Shown in pieces: positions 35,723 through 43,941 of a stretch of 64,000 nt of DNA; position 1 is the stretch's first letter; each line of letters opens with the position of its first letter. The stretch comes from Planctomycetota bacterium (GTDB taxonomy: Bacteria; Planctomycetota; UBA1135; GCA-002686595): positions 1 to 64,000 of the forward strand of contig JADHOC010000002.1 in NCBI GenBank assembly GCA_016779205.1. The letters run 5' to 3'. Under the pieces are notes generated by a model. It saw nothing but the letters and a program-made list of their open reading frames with translations. It was not told the origin of the DNA and made no database searches. The position numbers were made by a program, and so were the translations under genes.

Positions 35723-36411
35723 GTTCGGGAGCGCCGATCGGCCCCTGGCCACGCGAGCGCGAGGGCACACGCAGCCCAACCAGTCATCGGCAGCGCGGCC
35801 CCGACCCAGTGAGCCCCGGTTGGCGGGAATTCGAACGACTCTCTCAGGGTCTCTCCGGCATCGAGCCAGGCCAGGATCGCCTGACCAGGGAGGGTGTCGC
35901 CGATGACGAGCCCCGGCACCACCGCGATTAGCACCATGGCGAGGATCGGTCTGAGGATTCGATCCATGGGTACCTGGAGGAGGACCACGCCGAGCGCGGC
36001 CGCGTGGGCCCAGCCGAGGACGAGAGCGGGGAACGAGTCCTCTGCCCGAAACGAGACGAGCTGCCAGTCGTGAAACAGGTGGGCGGGGATGAGCGCCAGG
36101 AGCCCGGCGCAGCCGGCGACGAGGAGGAGGGTTGTGGACTGCACGGCGATTCGACCCGCGGGGCCAAGGGGTCGCATGAGCCAGCTGAACTCCTCGAGGG
36201 GCGCCAGGCTCAGGGCCATCGCCGCCACACCACCCATGAATGCAATCTCGTAAGCCGCGGTCCAATGGTGCAGGTCCGCGGTCACCAGGCCGAGCGGGAG
36301 GAAAGTCCGGAGCGTCGGCCACGAGAGCAGCAGGGCCATGACCAGCAACCACCCCAACGGTCGGCGCAGGTGATGACGGAGGAGGCCGAGCGTGACGTGG
36401 AGGCAACTCAT
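35704..36411 (-). CDS. Polytopic membrane protein, unknown
   Basis: A 235-residue protein with about six hydrophobic helices, for example PLGWLLVMALLLSW and ILAMVLIAVVPGLVIGDTL. It resembles membrane subunits of transporters in overall composition, but no family motif was found and no ATPase gene is beside it. The ATG at 36411 is chosen because TAGGCT ends 8 nt upstream. The gene overlaps the following phosphoesterase by 19 nt. Confidence 0.65.
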   Translation of the reverse strand: MSCLHVTLGLLRHHLRRPLGWLLVMALLLSWPTLRTFLPLGLVTADLHHWTAAYEIAFMGGVAAMALSLAPLEEFSWLMRPLGPAGRIAVQSTTLLLVAGCAGLLALIPAHLFHDWQLVSFRAEDSFPALVLGWAHAAALGVVLLQVPMDRILRPILAMVLIAVVPGLVIGDTLPGQAILAWLDAGETLRESFEFPPTGAHWVGAALPMTGWAACALALAWPGADRRSRTCDTPS

Positions 36412-36498
36412 CACGGGCGAGCCTAACGCTCGCCGTCGGGAATTCAGCCATTCGCTACGCTGGTTCAAGGGCGCGCGCCTCGTCCAAGCGGGCGTCCC

Positions 36499-36526
36499 TT
36501 GACAGGTGTGGCGCTTCCTCTAGAGT
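36499..36526 (+). promoter_or_regulatory. Candidate sigma-70-type promoter for parB
   Basis: A perfect TTGACA (36499-36504), a 16-nt spacer and TAGAGT (36521-36526), 58 nt before the parB ATG. Confidence 0.6.
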
Positions 36527-36584
36527 CGCGCCCCGCCGCCGCAAACCGCTCCTTCCGCCTGCTGTCCCCCCGATCTTGAATCCC

Positions 36585-37547
36585 ATGGAACGTCGACTTG
36601 GTCGAGGCCTTGGCTCCCTCCTTGGGCAGTCTGAAGATGGACAGGCCGAGCGCCCGTCGACCGTCATCCCCAAGGAGAAGGCCGCCCCTTCCGCGACCGC
36701 CTCGGCCGCAAGCGGACCTGCGGGAAACGGGGAGGAGGCCGTCGGTCGACTGATCGAGCTGGCCGCCATCCGGCGCAACACGGACCAGCCTCGCAAGGTC
36801 TTCGACTCGGAGGGCCTCGAAGAGCTGCGGCAGAGCATCGCTCGCCACGGAGTCCTTCAGCCCATCATCGTGCGCCGCGAGGGCAACGGGTTCGAGATCA
36901 TCTCGGGTGAGCGCCGCTGGCGGGCGGCCAGGAACGCCGGGCTCGAGGTGATCCCGGCGGTGGTCCGTGAGGATGTGTCCGATGAGGTGAGCCTCGAACT
37001 GGCCATCGTCGAGAACATCCAGCGCATGGACCTCGACCCCGTGGAGAAGGCCCGTGGATACCGGGCCCTGATGGACCGAGTGGGTTTGACCCAGGAGCAG
37101 GTGGCCGAGCGCATGGGGATCAAGCGGTCCTCGGTGGCGAACCAGCTGCGGCTCCTCGATCTACCGGAAGAGGCCCTCGAGGCGCTCAGCCAGGGAATGA
37201 TCACCTCGGGCCACGCCAAGGCGCTGCTCGGGCTTGGGGATGCGGAGGCGATCCGCAAGGGGCTCGGACAGGTGGTGCGCAAGCAGCTCTCCGTCCGTGA
37301 GACCGAGCAACTGGCCCGGGCCGTCTCCCCCTCAGCCTTCGCCGATGTGGGGGGCAAGGGGTCCAAGCCTGCCGCCGCTCATCCCGCGTGGGTCACGGAG
37401 ATGGAGGGGCGGATCCGTGAGACCCTCGGCGTGAAGGTGACGCTGAGGAACGGGAAGAAGTATCGGGGGTCGATCACCCTCGACTACTCCAGCCGCGATG
37501 AGCTGGAACGGATCTGCGAGCTGATCGCACCCAAAGACTCGATCTGA
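36585..37547 (+). CDS. parB: Chromosome partitioning protein ParB/Spo0J
   Basis: A 320-residue ParB. The N-terminal MERRLGRGLGSLLG matches the ParA-stimulating tail of the family. The CTP-binding and hydrolysis core contains RRNTDQPR (63-70) and SGERRWRAARNAGL (107-120; GERR is the CTPase motif). A helix-turn-helix lies at about 165-185 (TQEQVAERMGIKRSSVANQLRLL), and the C-terminal dimer domain ends YSSRDELERICELI. A TTG 9 nt upstream is a possible alternative start. ParB loads at parS and spreads; three parS sites begin about 300 bp downstream. Confidence 0.96.
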   Translation: MERRLGRGLGSLLGQSEDGQAERPSTVIPKEKAAPSATASAASGPAGNGEEAVGRLIELAAIRRNTDQPRKVFDSEGLEELRQSIARHGVLQPIIVRREGNGFEIISGERRWRAARNAGLEVIPAVVREDVSDEVSLELAIVENIQRMDLDPVEKARGYRALMDRVGLTQEQVAERMGIKRSSVANQLRLLDLPEEALEALSQGMITSGHAKALLGLGDAEAIRKGLGQVVRKQLSVRETEQLARAVSPSAFADVGGKGSKPAAAHPAWVTEMEGRIRETLGVKVTLRNGKKYRGSITLDYSSRDELERICELIAPKDSI

Positions 37548-37557
37548 GTCGGAGGGG

Positions 37558-37573
37558 CCACAACCGATTGTGG
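37558..37573 (+). terminator. Short hairpin after parB
   Basis: CCACAA-CCGA-TTGTGG, a 6-bp stem with a 4-nt loop followed by TTCGTTCT, 10 nt after the parB stop. A weak terminator candidate. Confidence 0.35.
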
Positions 37574-37844
37574 TTCGTTCTGATACCCCTTCGATCGGAT
37601 GGGGTGCTGCACCGCGCAGCGGAGGGGTAGCGGGCCCATCGGAGTGCGTCCAGGGCGCTCGCCTGCCGAGTTTTCCACCTGTTCTCCACGTTGGCTGGTG
37701 CTTGGGTGTGCCTGGCCCGTATTGGCTCCGAGGCGCTCCTGGTGCCCATCGAGGCGGTTGGGGTGGCTGATCCTGAGACCAAGTGGGGTGGCGCTGGTGG
37801 CGTGGGGGTAGTTGTCCACAATGAAGCCGGGGCTGTGGACCGCT

Positions 37845-37860
37845 TGTTCCACGTGGAACA
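37845..37860. other. parS site 1
   Basis: TGTTCCACGTGGAACA, a perfect 16-bp palindrome of the parS class bound by ParB. It lies about 300 bp downstream of parB in the 583-bp gap 37548-38130, which has no convincing gene. Confidence 0.92.
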
Positions 37861-37912
37861 TCGGATCGGAGCTGGCACGCGACCTGGGAGCACTCCCATC
37901 GGGCGGGATGGA

Positions 37913-37928
37913 TGTTCCACGTGGAACC
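37913..37928. other. parS site 2
   Basis: TGTTCCACGTGGAACC, identical to site 1 except for the last base. It lies 52 bp after site 1. Confidence 0.9.
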
Positions 37929-37992
37929 GACCCGTGTCGGGCGGACGTGCAAGGGTGCTGCCGCCGTGGCGCCTCGGGGGATCCTGCGTCCC

Positions 37993-38008
37993 TGTTCCAC
38001 GTGGAACA
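37993..38008. other. parS site 3
   Basis: TGTTCCACGTGGAACA, identical to site 1, 64 bp after site 2. Three sites within 164 bp form a ParB loading cluster. Confidence 0.92.
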
Positions 38009-38057
38009 TCCGGGGCCTCGAAGGTCTTCAGTGGCCGAGGGCGCTTGGGCTCGGACA

Positions 38058-38109
38058 CCCAAGAGCAGAGGGGCGGCGAGCCCAAGCCCGCCGCCCCTCT
38101 GCTCTTGGG
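38058..38109. terminator. Very strong bidirectional terminator hairpin
   Basis: A perfect 21-bp inverted repeat (38058-38078 and 38089-38109) with a 10-nt loop, 22 nt past the stop of the convergent cyclophilin gene. It separates the parS cluster from that gene. Confidence 0.85.
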
Positions 38110-38130
38110 ACCGTACTGGAGTTCCGTTCC

Positions 38131-39126
38131 TCAGAGCATCTTGGCGCTGATGATCGTCAGGGGCTCCACGGGCGTCTCGGCCTTGTCCTCGCGGATCTCG
38201 GCGTTGGAGGCGTCCTTGACCAGGTCGAGGCCCTCAAGCACGCGTCCGTAGACCACGTAGTTCCCGTCGAACTGATACTGGGGCGAGGCCGTCAGGTAGA
38301 ACTGGCTCCCCGAGGAGTTGACCGCTCCGCTCACCTTGGCGGCAGCCAGGACGCCCTCCGCGTGAATCAGGCCGGACTCCTCCGGCGCGACGGTCTTCTC
38401 CGGACCACCGAGGCCCCAGGTGCTGGCGTCCTCATCCCGGGAGTTGGGGTCACCCCCCTGAATGAAGCCCCCAGGCTGAATCCGGTGGAAGCGGGTGCCG
38501 TCGTAGTAGCCCTCCTTCACCAGGGTGATGAAGTTGCCGGCGTGACCGGGGGCCGCCTCCATGTCGAGTCCCAGGACAATCGTCCCGAGGTCCGTGGTCA
38601 GTTCCACCCTGGGTGAACCTTCCGGCAGCGGCGGGTTCTCGAGGATGTAGGGGTGCTCCTTGGTCCACGAGGCCTCGCTCTCGACGCTCGCTGCGAGGTG
38701 GGCGATGAGGGACTGGCCGGCGTCGTCTGCACCGATGGGAAACTCAAGCGAAGCCAGGAACGCCGGGGCGATGGCCCTGGCGCTCATCAGCGAGGCCGTG
38801 GCGCCGTCGTAGTCGCCGTCATCCAGGTGGAGCAAGGCCTGGTTCATGAAGGCCGAGGCCGCGGCGGCGCCCTCGGGGTTCTGGGCCGTGAACTCCTCCA
38901 GGGCGACGATGGGGTCGTCCGAGGAACTGGCCTCGTACAGCTGGCCCCACTCGGCGCGCTGGGATTCCGTTGCGGCTTCCGAGGCGCTCTGAACGTAGAG
39001 GATCGCAGCCGATGCCACGGCCAGCGTCGTCAGTGCGGGCCACTTGTACTTGAAGACCATGGCCGCGAACGCGGACTGCTCTTCCTGGGCGATCGTGATT
39101 TCGGTGGCAGCCTTGTGCTTGGCCAT
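38131..39126 (-). CDS. Membrane-anchored peptidyl-prolyl cis-trans isomerase (cyclophilin type)
   Basis: A 331-residue protein. A short cytoplasmic N terminus and one membrane helix (about residues 29-47) come first, then a tetratricopeptide-like helical stretch (about 60-150). A cyclophilin domain follows (about 168-331), with TDLGTIVLGLD, FHRIQPGGFIQGGDP and NSSGSQFYLTASPQYQFDGNYVVYGRVLEGLDLV. The catalytic-site pattern FHR...QGGD and the SQFYLT block are intact; the Trp position differs (YQFDGNYVVYG). It probably folds exported proteins at the cell surface or in the periplasm. Confidence 0.9.
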   Translation of the reverse strand: MAKHKAATEITIAQEEQSAFAAMVFKYKWPALTTLAVASAAILYVQSASEAATESQRAEWGQLYEASSSDDPIVALEEFTAQNPEGAAAASAFMNQALLHLDDGDYDGATASLMSARAIAPAFLASLEFPIGADDAGQSLIAHLAASVESEASWTKEHPYILENPPLPEGSPRVELTTDLGTIVLGLDMEAAPGHAGNFITLVKEGYYDGTRFHRIQPGGFIQGGDPNSRDEDASTWGLGGPEKTVAPEESGLIHAEGVLAAAKVSGAVNSSGSQFYLTASPQYQFDGNYVVYGRVLEGLDLVKDASNAEIREDKAETPVEPLTIISAKML

Positions 39127-39296
39127 CGTAGTTGCCTGTTATGCGAGGCGTTAGGGGGTCTGCTGGGTCCTGAGCATCTCTTGGGCTCAGAGCGACCAGT
39201 GGGTCTCCCCCCTGGCGCATGGCCCGGCATTATAGGGGCACAATCGCCCGAGCGGGCAAGCCCACAGCCCCGCATCCACGCCGACTCGAAGATTCC

Positions 39297-40769
39297 ATGC
39301 TGATCCCTCTCCTCCTCGCCGTCTCGCCCCTGACCGTCTCGGCCGATCCACTCCCGGTGAGGGCGCCCCTCGGGGAGCTCGTCAGCCAGGGGCTCATGGA
39401 GGACTACAAGTCACTCCTCAAGGCGGCCGGTGACGACCCCGAGAAGCTGTGGGCGCTCTACCAGTGGACGCTCGAAGAGGACGACCGCAAGAAGTACCGC
39501 AAGCGGGTGCTCAACAAGGTCGTCAAGGTCGCGCCGGACCACGCCGAGGCCCACGCTGCGCTGGGCCACGTGCAGTTCGAGGGCAAGTGGTACGACTCCG
39601 AGCGCGCGCTCGAGCGCCACATGTCGAAGATCGCCAAGGAGCGCGGCCTCGTGAAGTACGACGGCAAGTGGGTCGCGCCCACCGACGTGCCCTATCTGGA
39701 CAAGGGCTGGAAGAAGGACGACCGGACGGGGGAGTGGTACGACCCGGTGGCTCGCCAGCGCCTCGCCGAGGGCTGGAAGCTCCAGGACCTGAACTGGGTC
39801 GCTCCGGACGAGGTCGCCAAGATTGACGAGGGGCTCTGGAAGTGCGACGAGAAGTGGCTCCCCCTCGCGGAGGCCGACGAGTGGCACGGGGACATCGAGA
39901 CCCCCTGGAGGATTCCCACGAAGCGCGCCACCGTCTGGTCCACGTGCAGCCGAGAGACGGCCCTCAGGGCTGCGGCCCAGGCGGAGCAGGCCTACTACGA
40001 CATGCTCAAGGTCTTCGGCTTCGGCGGAGACGACAAGCCCGCGTTCATGGTGGTCCGCAGTCAGTCGGAATACCTGCGATTCATGGACGGTGATGAGGAC
40101 TACGACCTCCCCCAGCTGGACCCGCTCGCGATGTCGGCGTTTAACCGCTCGGCCTTCGCGGACCTCTGGTTCGACCTCGACGAGGAGGTGTACCTCGGCA
40201 TGGGGGTCACCTTCTGGGACCAGGAGTCCGAGTCCGGTGACCTGTTCGGCCTGCACGACGCGCGCTTCGCCTACGGCCTGTCCTTCGTGGAGTCGATAGA
40301 CCCCTGCGTCGAGGGGCTCGACGATGTGTACGGCGAGGGAGAGGTCACGCCGGAGTTCGCGGCGGTCCGCCTCTCGGCGCACAAGTTTCCCCGGTGGTTC
40401 CGGTGGGGAGCGGCCTGCTACGCCTCGCGCTGGTTCAAGGACAATCAGATCAAGCGCGGCGGTGACCCCTACTGGGCGCGCAAGTGGTCGGCGTCCAACC
40501 TGAACGCCCAGGGCGGCCTGCTGGACTTCGACGACGTGTTTGACTTCGAGGCCAGCGGCCAGAACGAGGAGACCGCTCGCCTGATCAACCAGGCGGGATT
40601 GATGGTCGCCTACCTCGTGGATGGGGGGGACCCCGAGCTCTCACGGCTGCACGAGGACCTGAAGGAGGCGATGAAAAAAAAAGGGCAGGACACCACAAAG
40701 GTCTTCGCCGCCATCCGAAGCAGCTTGTCCGAGCGCGACGAGAAGATCCGAGCGTTCATGAACAAGTAG
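39297..40769 (+). CDS. Secreted protein with repeated W-containing units, unknown
   Basis: A 490-residue exported protein. The signal peptide MLIPLLLAVSPLTVSA ends at about residue 16. Residues 94-197 hold four or five short, degenerate repeats spaced by W: GKWYD, GKWVAPTDVPYLDKGW, GEWYDP, NWVAPDEVAKIDEGLW and EKWLPLAEADEWH. The rest (about 205-490) resembles peptidase-like planctomycete proteins with a conserved FPRWFRWGAACYASRWF segment, but no HExxH is present. A run of nine A bases at 40674-40682 lies in the coding sequence. No family name can be given. Confidence 0.65.
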   Translation: MLIPLLLAVSPLTVSADPLPVRAPLGELVSQGLMEDYKSLLKAAGDDPEKLWALYQWTLEEDDRKKYRKRVLNKVVKVAPDHAEAHAALGHVQFEGKWYDSERALERHMSKIAKERGLVKYDGKWVAPTDVPYLDKGWKKDDRTGEWYDPVARQRLAEGWKLQDLNWVAPDEVAKIDEGLWKCDEKWLPLAEADEWHGDIETPWRIPTKRATVWSTCSRETALRAAAQAEQAYYDMLKVFGFGGDDKPAFMVVRSQSEYLRFMDGDEDYDLPQLDPLAMSAFNRSAFADLWFDLDEEVYLGMGVTFWDQESESGDLFGLHDARFAYGLSFVESIDPCVEGLDDVYGEGEVTPEFAAVRLSAHKFPRWFRWGAACYASRWFKDNQIKRGGDPYWARKWSASNLNAQGGLLDFDDVFDFEASGQNEETARLINQAGLMVAYLVDGGDPELSRLHEDLKEAMKKKGQDTTKVFAAIRSSLSERDEKIRAFMNK

Positions 40770-40800
40770 GGGCGCGTCAGCACGGCGCCCTCGGCTTCCT

Positions 40801-40838
40801 CGCCCCATACCTCGTCGCCCCATACCTCGTCGCCCCAT
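40801..40838 (+). repeat. 15-bp tandem repeat just upstream of a start codon
   Basis: CGCCCCATACCTCGT occurs twice in tandem (40801-40815 and 40816-40830), followed by a third partial copy CGCCCCAT that runs into the ATG at 40837. It lies in the 67-bp gap between two secreted-protein genes. Confidence 0.75.
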
Positions 40839-43137
40839 GGCCATGTCGCTCCTCGCCCTCGCCCTCGCCCTCGCCGCTGTTCAAGCCCCCTCCGGCGCGC
40901 CGCAGCACCTGCATCCAGACGGCGTCGAGTTCGTGATGGTGCTTCCTGGCATCCAGCCCGTGCTGGATGCCTTCGGCAACACGGCGCTGGCTCGGACCTT
41001 GGCGGACGAGGAGCTCCATGAGGTCCTCGGGGACGTGGTGGGAGGCGGCCCGATGGACCCGGTGGATCTGCTGGCCCAGCAGTGGCGCGATCTGGGAGGG
41101 GGCGTCCCGCCGATCCTCGACCTGCACGAGGGTTTCCGCTCCGTCTCCCTCTCCGTGGATCCGGGGGCGGATGGGGGTTTCTCGCTCTCCTCCCTGGCCC
41201 AAGCGGCTGAGGGGGCGACCTCGGCGTCGGACCTCAAGGTCCGGCTTGTGATCGACTTCCAGGATGAGGCGTCCGGCGAAGCCGTGGCACGTCTCCTGGA
41301 CGCCTCCCTCCGGGGCGTCCAGGCCGACGACCTGCCAACGCGAGCGGTGAGCCTCGCGGGGGACGGCGGGGCGTTCGGTTCTCCGCGGCTCACGGTGGTG
41401 GAGTTCCCTGATCTGGGGGACGACGTGCAGGGGCACTTTGTCCACGGTGGCACGCGCGCCGTCATGGCCATCGGGGTGGACGACATCGACGAGGAGATCC
41501 TGCGGCTCAGTCATGCCGCGCCGGATGCCTTCTCGAGCGAGATCGAGGCCGGGCGAGCGAAGCTCGGCGCCGCGGAGGGGACCACCCTCATGGAGGTGTA
41601 CATCCCTCCCTACGCCGGCCTCTCGGCCGTGATGGAGGCCGCCGACGGGCCGGAGGCCATGATGTTCGCGGGTCCCATCGCCACGATGACGGAGATGATG
41701 TTCGGCGCGCTCGGGACGGCGATGTACCGCGGAGGGCACTGGCGCGTCGACATACGGGGGGACGGGCGCTATCTCACCAAGGGGTGGATCCCCGGTTCTC
41801 CGCCCCTCGCCAGCCTCCAGGTGATCGGGGGGGCCGCATTGGACCCCTCAAGCCTGACCCTCGCCCACCCGGACGCGCTCGTGACCTCCGTGGCCAGCTT
41901 CGAGCCGAAGCAGCTCCTCGACCTGCTCGTGCAGCTCCCCCAGGGTGCCAACGGGGAGGACCTGGAGCAGGTCATGGTGGATATGGACACCCGGTTTGGA
42001 TTCCGCCTCGACCGCGACCTGATCGAGCCTCTCGGCGGTTCGATCTCCTACAGCCTCCCCAAGCTGCGCTCCCTCCTGTCGGCACCGAACCTCATGGCGG
42101 TCGCCACCCTCGACGACCGGGAGGCCTTCATCCGCGGCATGGATGGCCTGATGGCCATGATGAAGGAGGCGGGTCGCCTGGACAGTCAGAGGACCGACTA
42201 CAGGGGCGCGACGCTCTACACCCTGTCCCTGGACGCGCTCACCGGTGGGGACGGCGGGATGCAGTCCTTCGCACTCCCGGTGGACCCCTCCACCATCAGC
42301 CGGCCGACCTTGACGGTGATGGAGGACCGGGTCCTGCTCTCCACGCTCCCGAGTCACGCGAAGCGTGAGGTCCGGCGCGTGGCGAAGCTGACCAAGGCTG
42401 GCGAGGGGGCAGAGCTCCACGCCGGGCTGAGCGCGGTCGAGGTTCCCGGGGCGGCCACGATGGTCAGCTCGGCCAACTGGCCGGTCTTCTACGGCAACCT
42501 CTACACCCAGCTGCGCGCGCTCGCGCCGGTGCTCCTCAGCCTCGCGGAAGACGGCTACGACGCCGCTGGGGTGGACTCCGACCTTCCGCTCCCGTTCAAG
42601 CTGGACTCCCTTCCGGAGATGGACCTGCTCACCCGGCACTTCGCGCCCAGCGAGCGGAGCTGGGTCAAGGTGGAGGGTGGCCTCGTGGACACCTCGGTGT
42701 CCTCCCTGGGTCCGGAGCTCCCGGTGCTCCTCGTGGGGGCCGGCTTCTATCTCAGCATCATGGTGACCGAGCAGGCTCTCCTCATCGACGACGTCGAATT
42801 CGGCCAGGACGAGGAGGCGGGGCTGGAGGACGTGGAGGTTGTGGTCGAGGTGTCCTCAGGGTCCGAGATGGCGACCAAGACCCAGCTGGTCAGCCTCGGG
42901 GTCGCGATTCAGGTCTATCGCCTCGACCACAGCAACGCCTTCCCGGCCTCCCTCACGGAGCTCACGAAGAGCGAGGGTGCCCAACCGCCTTACCTCTCCG
43001 GGGCCTTGGAGGACGGGTGGGGCCGGGCGGTGCGCTACCGGGTCACCGAGGAGGGCTGCAGGCTGTGGTCCCTGGGCCCGGACGGCGTCGACCAGGAGGG
43101 CGAGGGCGATGATCTCTTGCATTTCGTTGCCAGGTAG
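40837..43137 (+). CDS. Secreted protein ending in a GspG-like pseudopilin domain
   Basis: A 766-residue exported protein (signal peptide MAMSLLALALALAAVQA). Residues about 25-670 are unrecognised and Ala/Gly/Asp-rich, somewhat like planctomycete DUF3352-type proteins. The last 90 residues resemble the globular C-terminal part of type II secretion major pseudopilins (GspG): TKTQLVSLGVAIQVYRLDHSNAFPASL, then YLSGALEDGWGRAVRYR and LWSLGPDGVDQEGEGDD, the Ca-binding-like tail. The N-terminal pilin helix of GspG is absent. Grafting of this module onto an unrelated secreted body is unusual. The start could also be the ATG two codons later. Confidence 0.65.
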   Translation: MAMSLLALALALAAVQAPSGAPQHLHPDGVEFVMVLPGIQPVLDAFGNTALARTLADEELHEVLGDVVGGGPMDPVDLLAQQWRDLGGGVPPILDLHEGFRSVSLSVDPGADGGFSLSSLAQAAEGATSASDLKVRLVIDFQDEASGEAVARLLDASLRGVQADDLPTRAVSLAGDGGAFGSPRLTVVEFPDLGDDVQGHFVHGGTRAVMAIGVDDIDEEILRLSHAAPDAFSSEIEAGRAKLGAAEGTTLMEVYIPPYAGLSAVMEAADGPEAMMFAGPIATMTEMMFGALGTAMYRGGHWRVDIRGDGRYLTKGWIPGSPPLASLQVIGGAALDPSSLTLAHPDALVTSVASFEPKQLLDLLVQLPQGANGEDLEQVMVDMDTRFGFRLDRDLIEPLGGSISYSLPKLRSLLSAPNLMAVATLDDREAFIRGMDGLMAMMKEAGRLDSQRTDYRGATLYTLSLDALTGGDGGMQSFALPVDPSTISRPTLTVMEDRVLLSTLPSHAKREVRRVAKLTKAGEGAELHAGLSAVEVPGAATMVSSANWPVFYGNLYTQLRALAPVLLSLAEDGYDAAGVDSDLPLPFKLDSLPEMDLLTRHFAPSERSWVKVEGGLVDTSVSSLGPELPVLLVGAGFYLSIMVTEQALLIDDVEFGQDEEAGLEDVEVVVEVSSGSEMATKTQLVSLGVAIQVYRLDHSNAFPASLTELTKSEGAQPPYLSGALEDGWGRAVRYRVTEEGCRLWSLGPDGVDQEGEGDDLLHFVAR

Positions 43138-43149
43138 CCGGAGCCGGTG

Positions 43150-43941
43150 ATGTCCGACGTTGGCGAGGGGGACTCCTCGGGCGATCGTCCGTCCGGGGAC
43201 CCTGCTGGTTCAGGCTGGCAGTACAAGCGCAGTGACCGTTCCCGTCGGAACGGACCGCTGCGTCGCCGCTTTCGGGACCTGCGCCGTCGCGCGCTCTCTC
43301 CGCTCGTGCCGCTGCTGGTCCCGGCGTTCCTTCGGGGCCTCGGTTGGACCTGGCGGGTCAGGATCGCCAACGGTGAGCGGCGCGAGGAGCAGCTCGAGTC
43401 GGGGGATGGCTGTGTCGCCGTGCTCTGGCACGGCCGCATGGCCGCCGCGGCTCCGGTCTTCGCCGGAGTCAACACGGTCATCCTCGTGTCGATGTCAGGG
43501 GACGGAGAGCTCGCCAACTCGACCCTCGAGCGCCTCGGCTATCGCACCCTCCGCGGCTCCTCCAGCCGCTACGGCGTCCGCGCCCTCAAGGCCATGCGCG
43601 AGATGCTGCGGGGTGGCGGGGCCGTGGCCATCACCCCGGACGGCCCGAGGGGGCCCATGCACCGGGTGAACCGCGGGGCTGCCTTCCTGGCCCGGGACTC
43701 GGGGCTTCCCATCGTCCCCTTCGGCTTCGCCGCGTCGACCGCCGTGAGGCTCCACTCGTGGGATCGCTTCATGATCCCGCTTCCCTTCAGCCGCGTACAG
43801 GTGGTCATCGGCGCGCCGATCCGCGTGGACGCGCACGCCACGGACCAGGACCTGCGGGCCGTGAGCGAGGGCATCGGCGAGGCCCTGGTCGCGACGGAGC
43901 TAGAGGCCGCGGAGCTCCTCGGCGTGGAGGCGGACTGGTGA
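43150..43941 (+). CDS. DUF374 family lysophospholipid acyltransferase-like protein
   Basis: A 263-residue membrane-associated acyltransferase-fold protein. After a basic N terminus the DUF374 blocks follow: VAVLWHGRMAAAAP (the H is the catalytic His candidate), VSMSGDGELANSTLERLGYRTLRGSSSRYG, AITPDGPRGPMHRV and GLPIVPFGF...SWDRFMIPLPFSRV. Related proteins transfer acyl chains in lipid A-like or lysophospholipid metabolism; the exact substrate is unknown. A GTG immediately before the ATG at 43150 is an alternative start. The stop overlaps the next gene (GTGA). Confidence 0.88.
   Translation: MSDVGEGDSSGDRPSGDPAGSGWQYKRSDRSRRNGPLRRRFRDLRRRALSPLVPLLVPAFLRGLGWTWRVRIANGERREEQLESGDGCVAVLWHGRMAAAAPVFAGVNTVILVSMSGDGELANSTLERLGYRTLRGSSSRYGVRALKAMREMLRGGGAVAITPDGPRGPMHRVNRGAAFLARDSGLPIVPFGFAASTAVRLHSWDRFMIPLPFSRVQVVIGAPIRVDAHATDQDLRAVSEGIGEALVATELEAAELLGVEADW

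Noticed and set aside
37691..38251. Open frames spanning the parS region
   Set aside because: They contain three parS palindromes and a terminator and encode no recognisable domain; the region is non-coding.
40801..40838. Tandem repeat as a possible CRISPR remnant
   Set aside because: Units are contiguous with no spacers and there are no cas genes.
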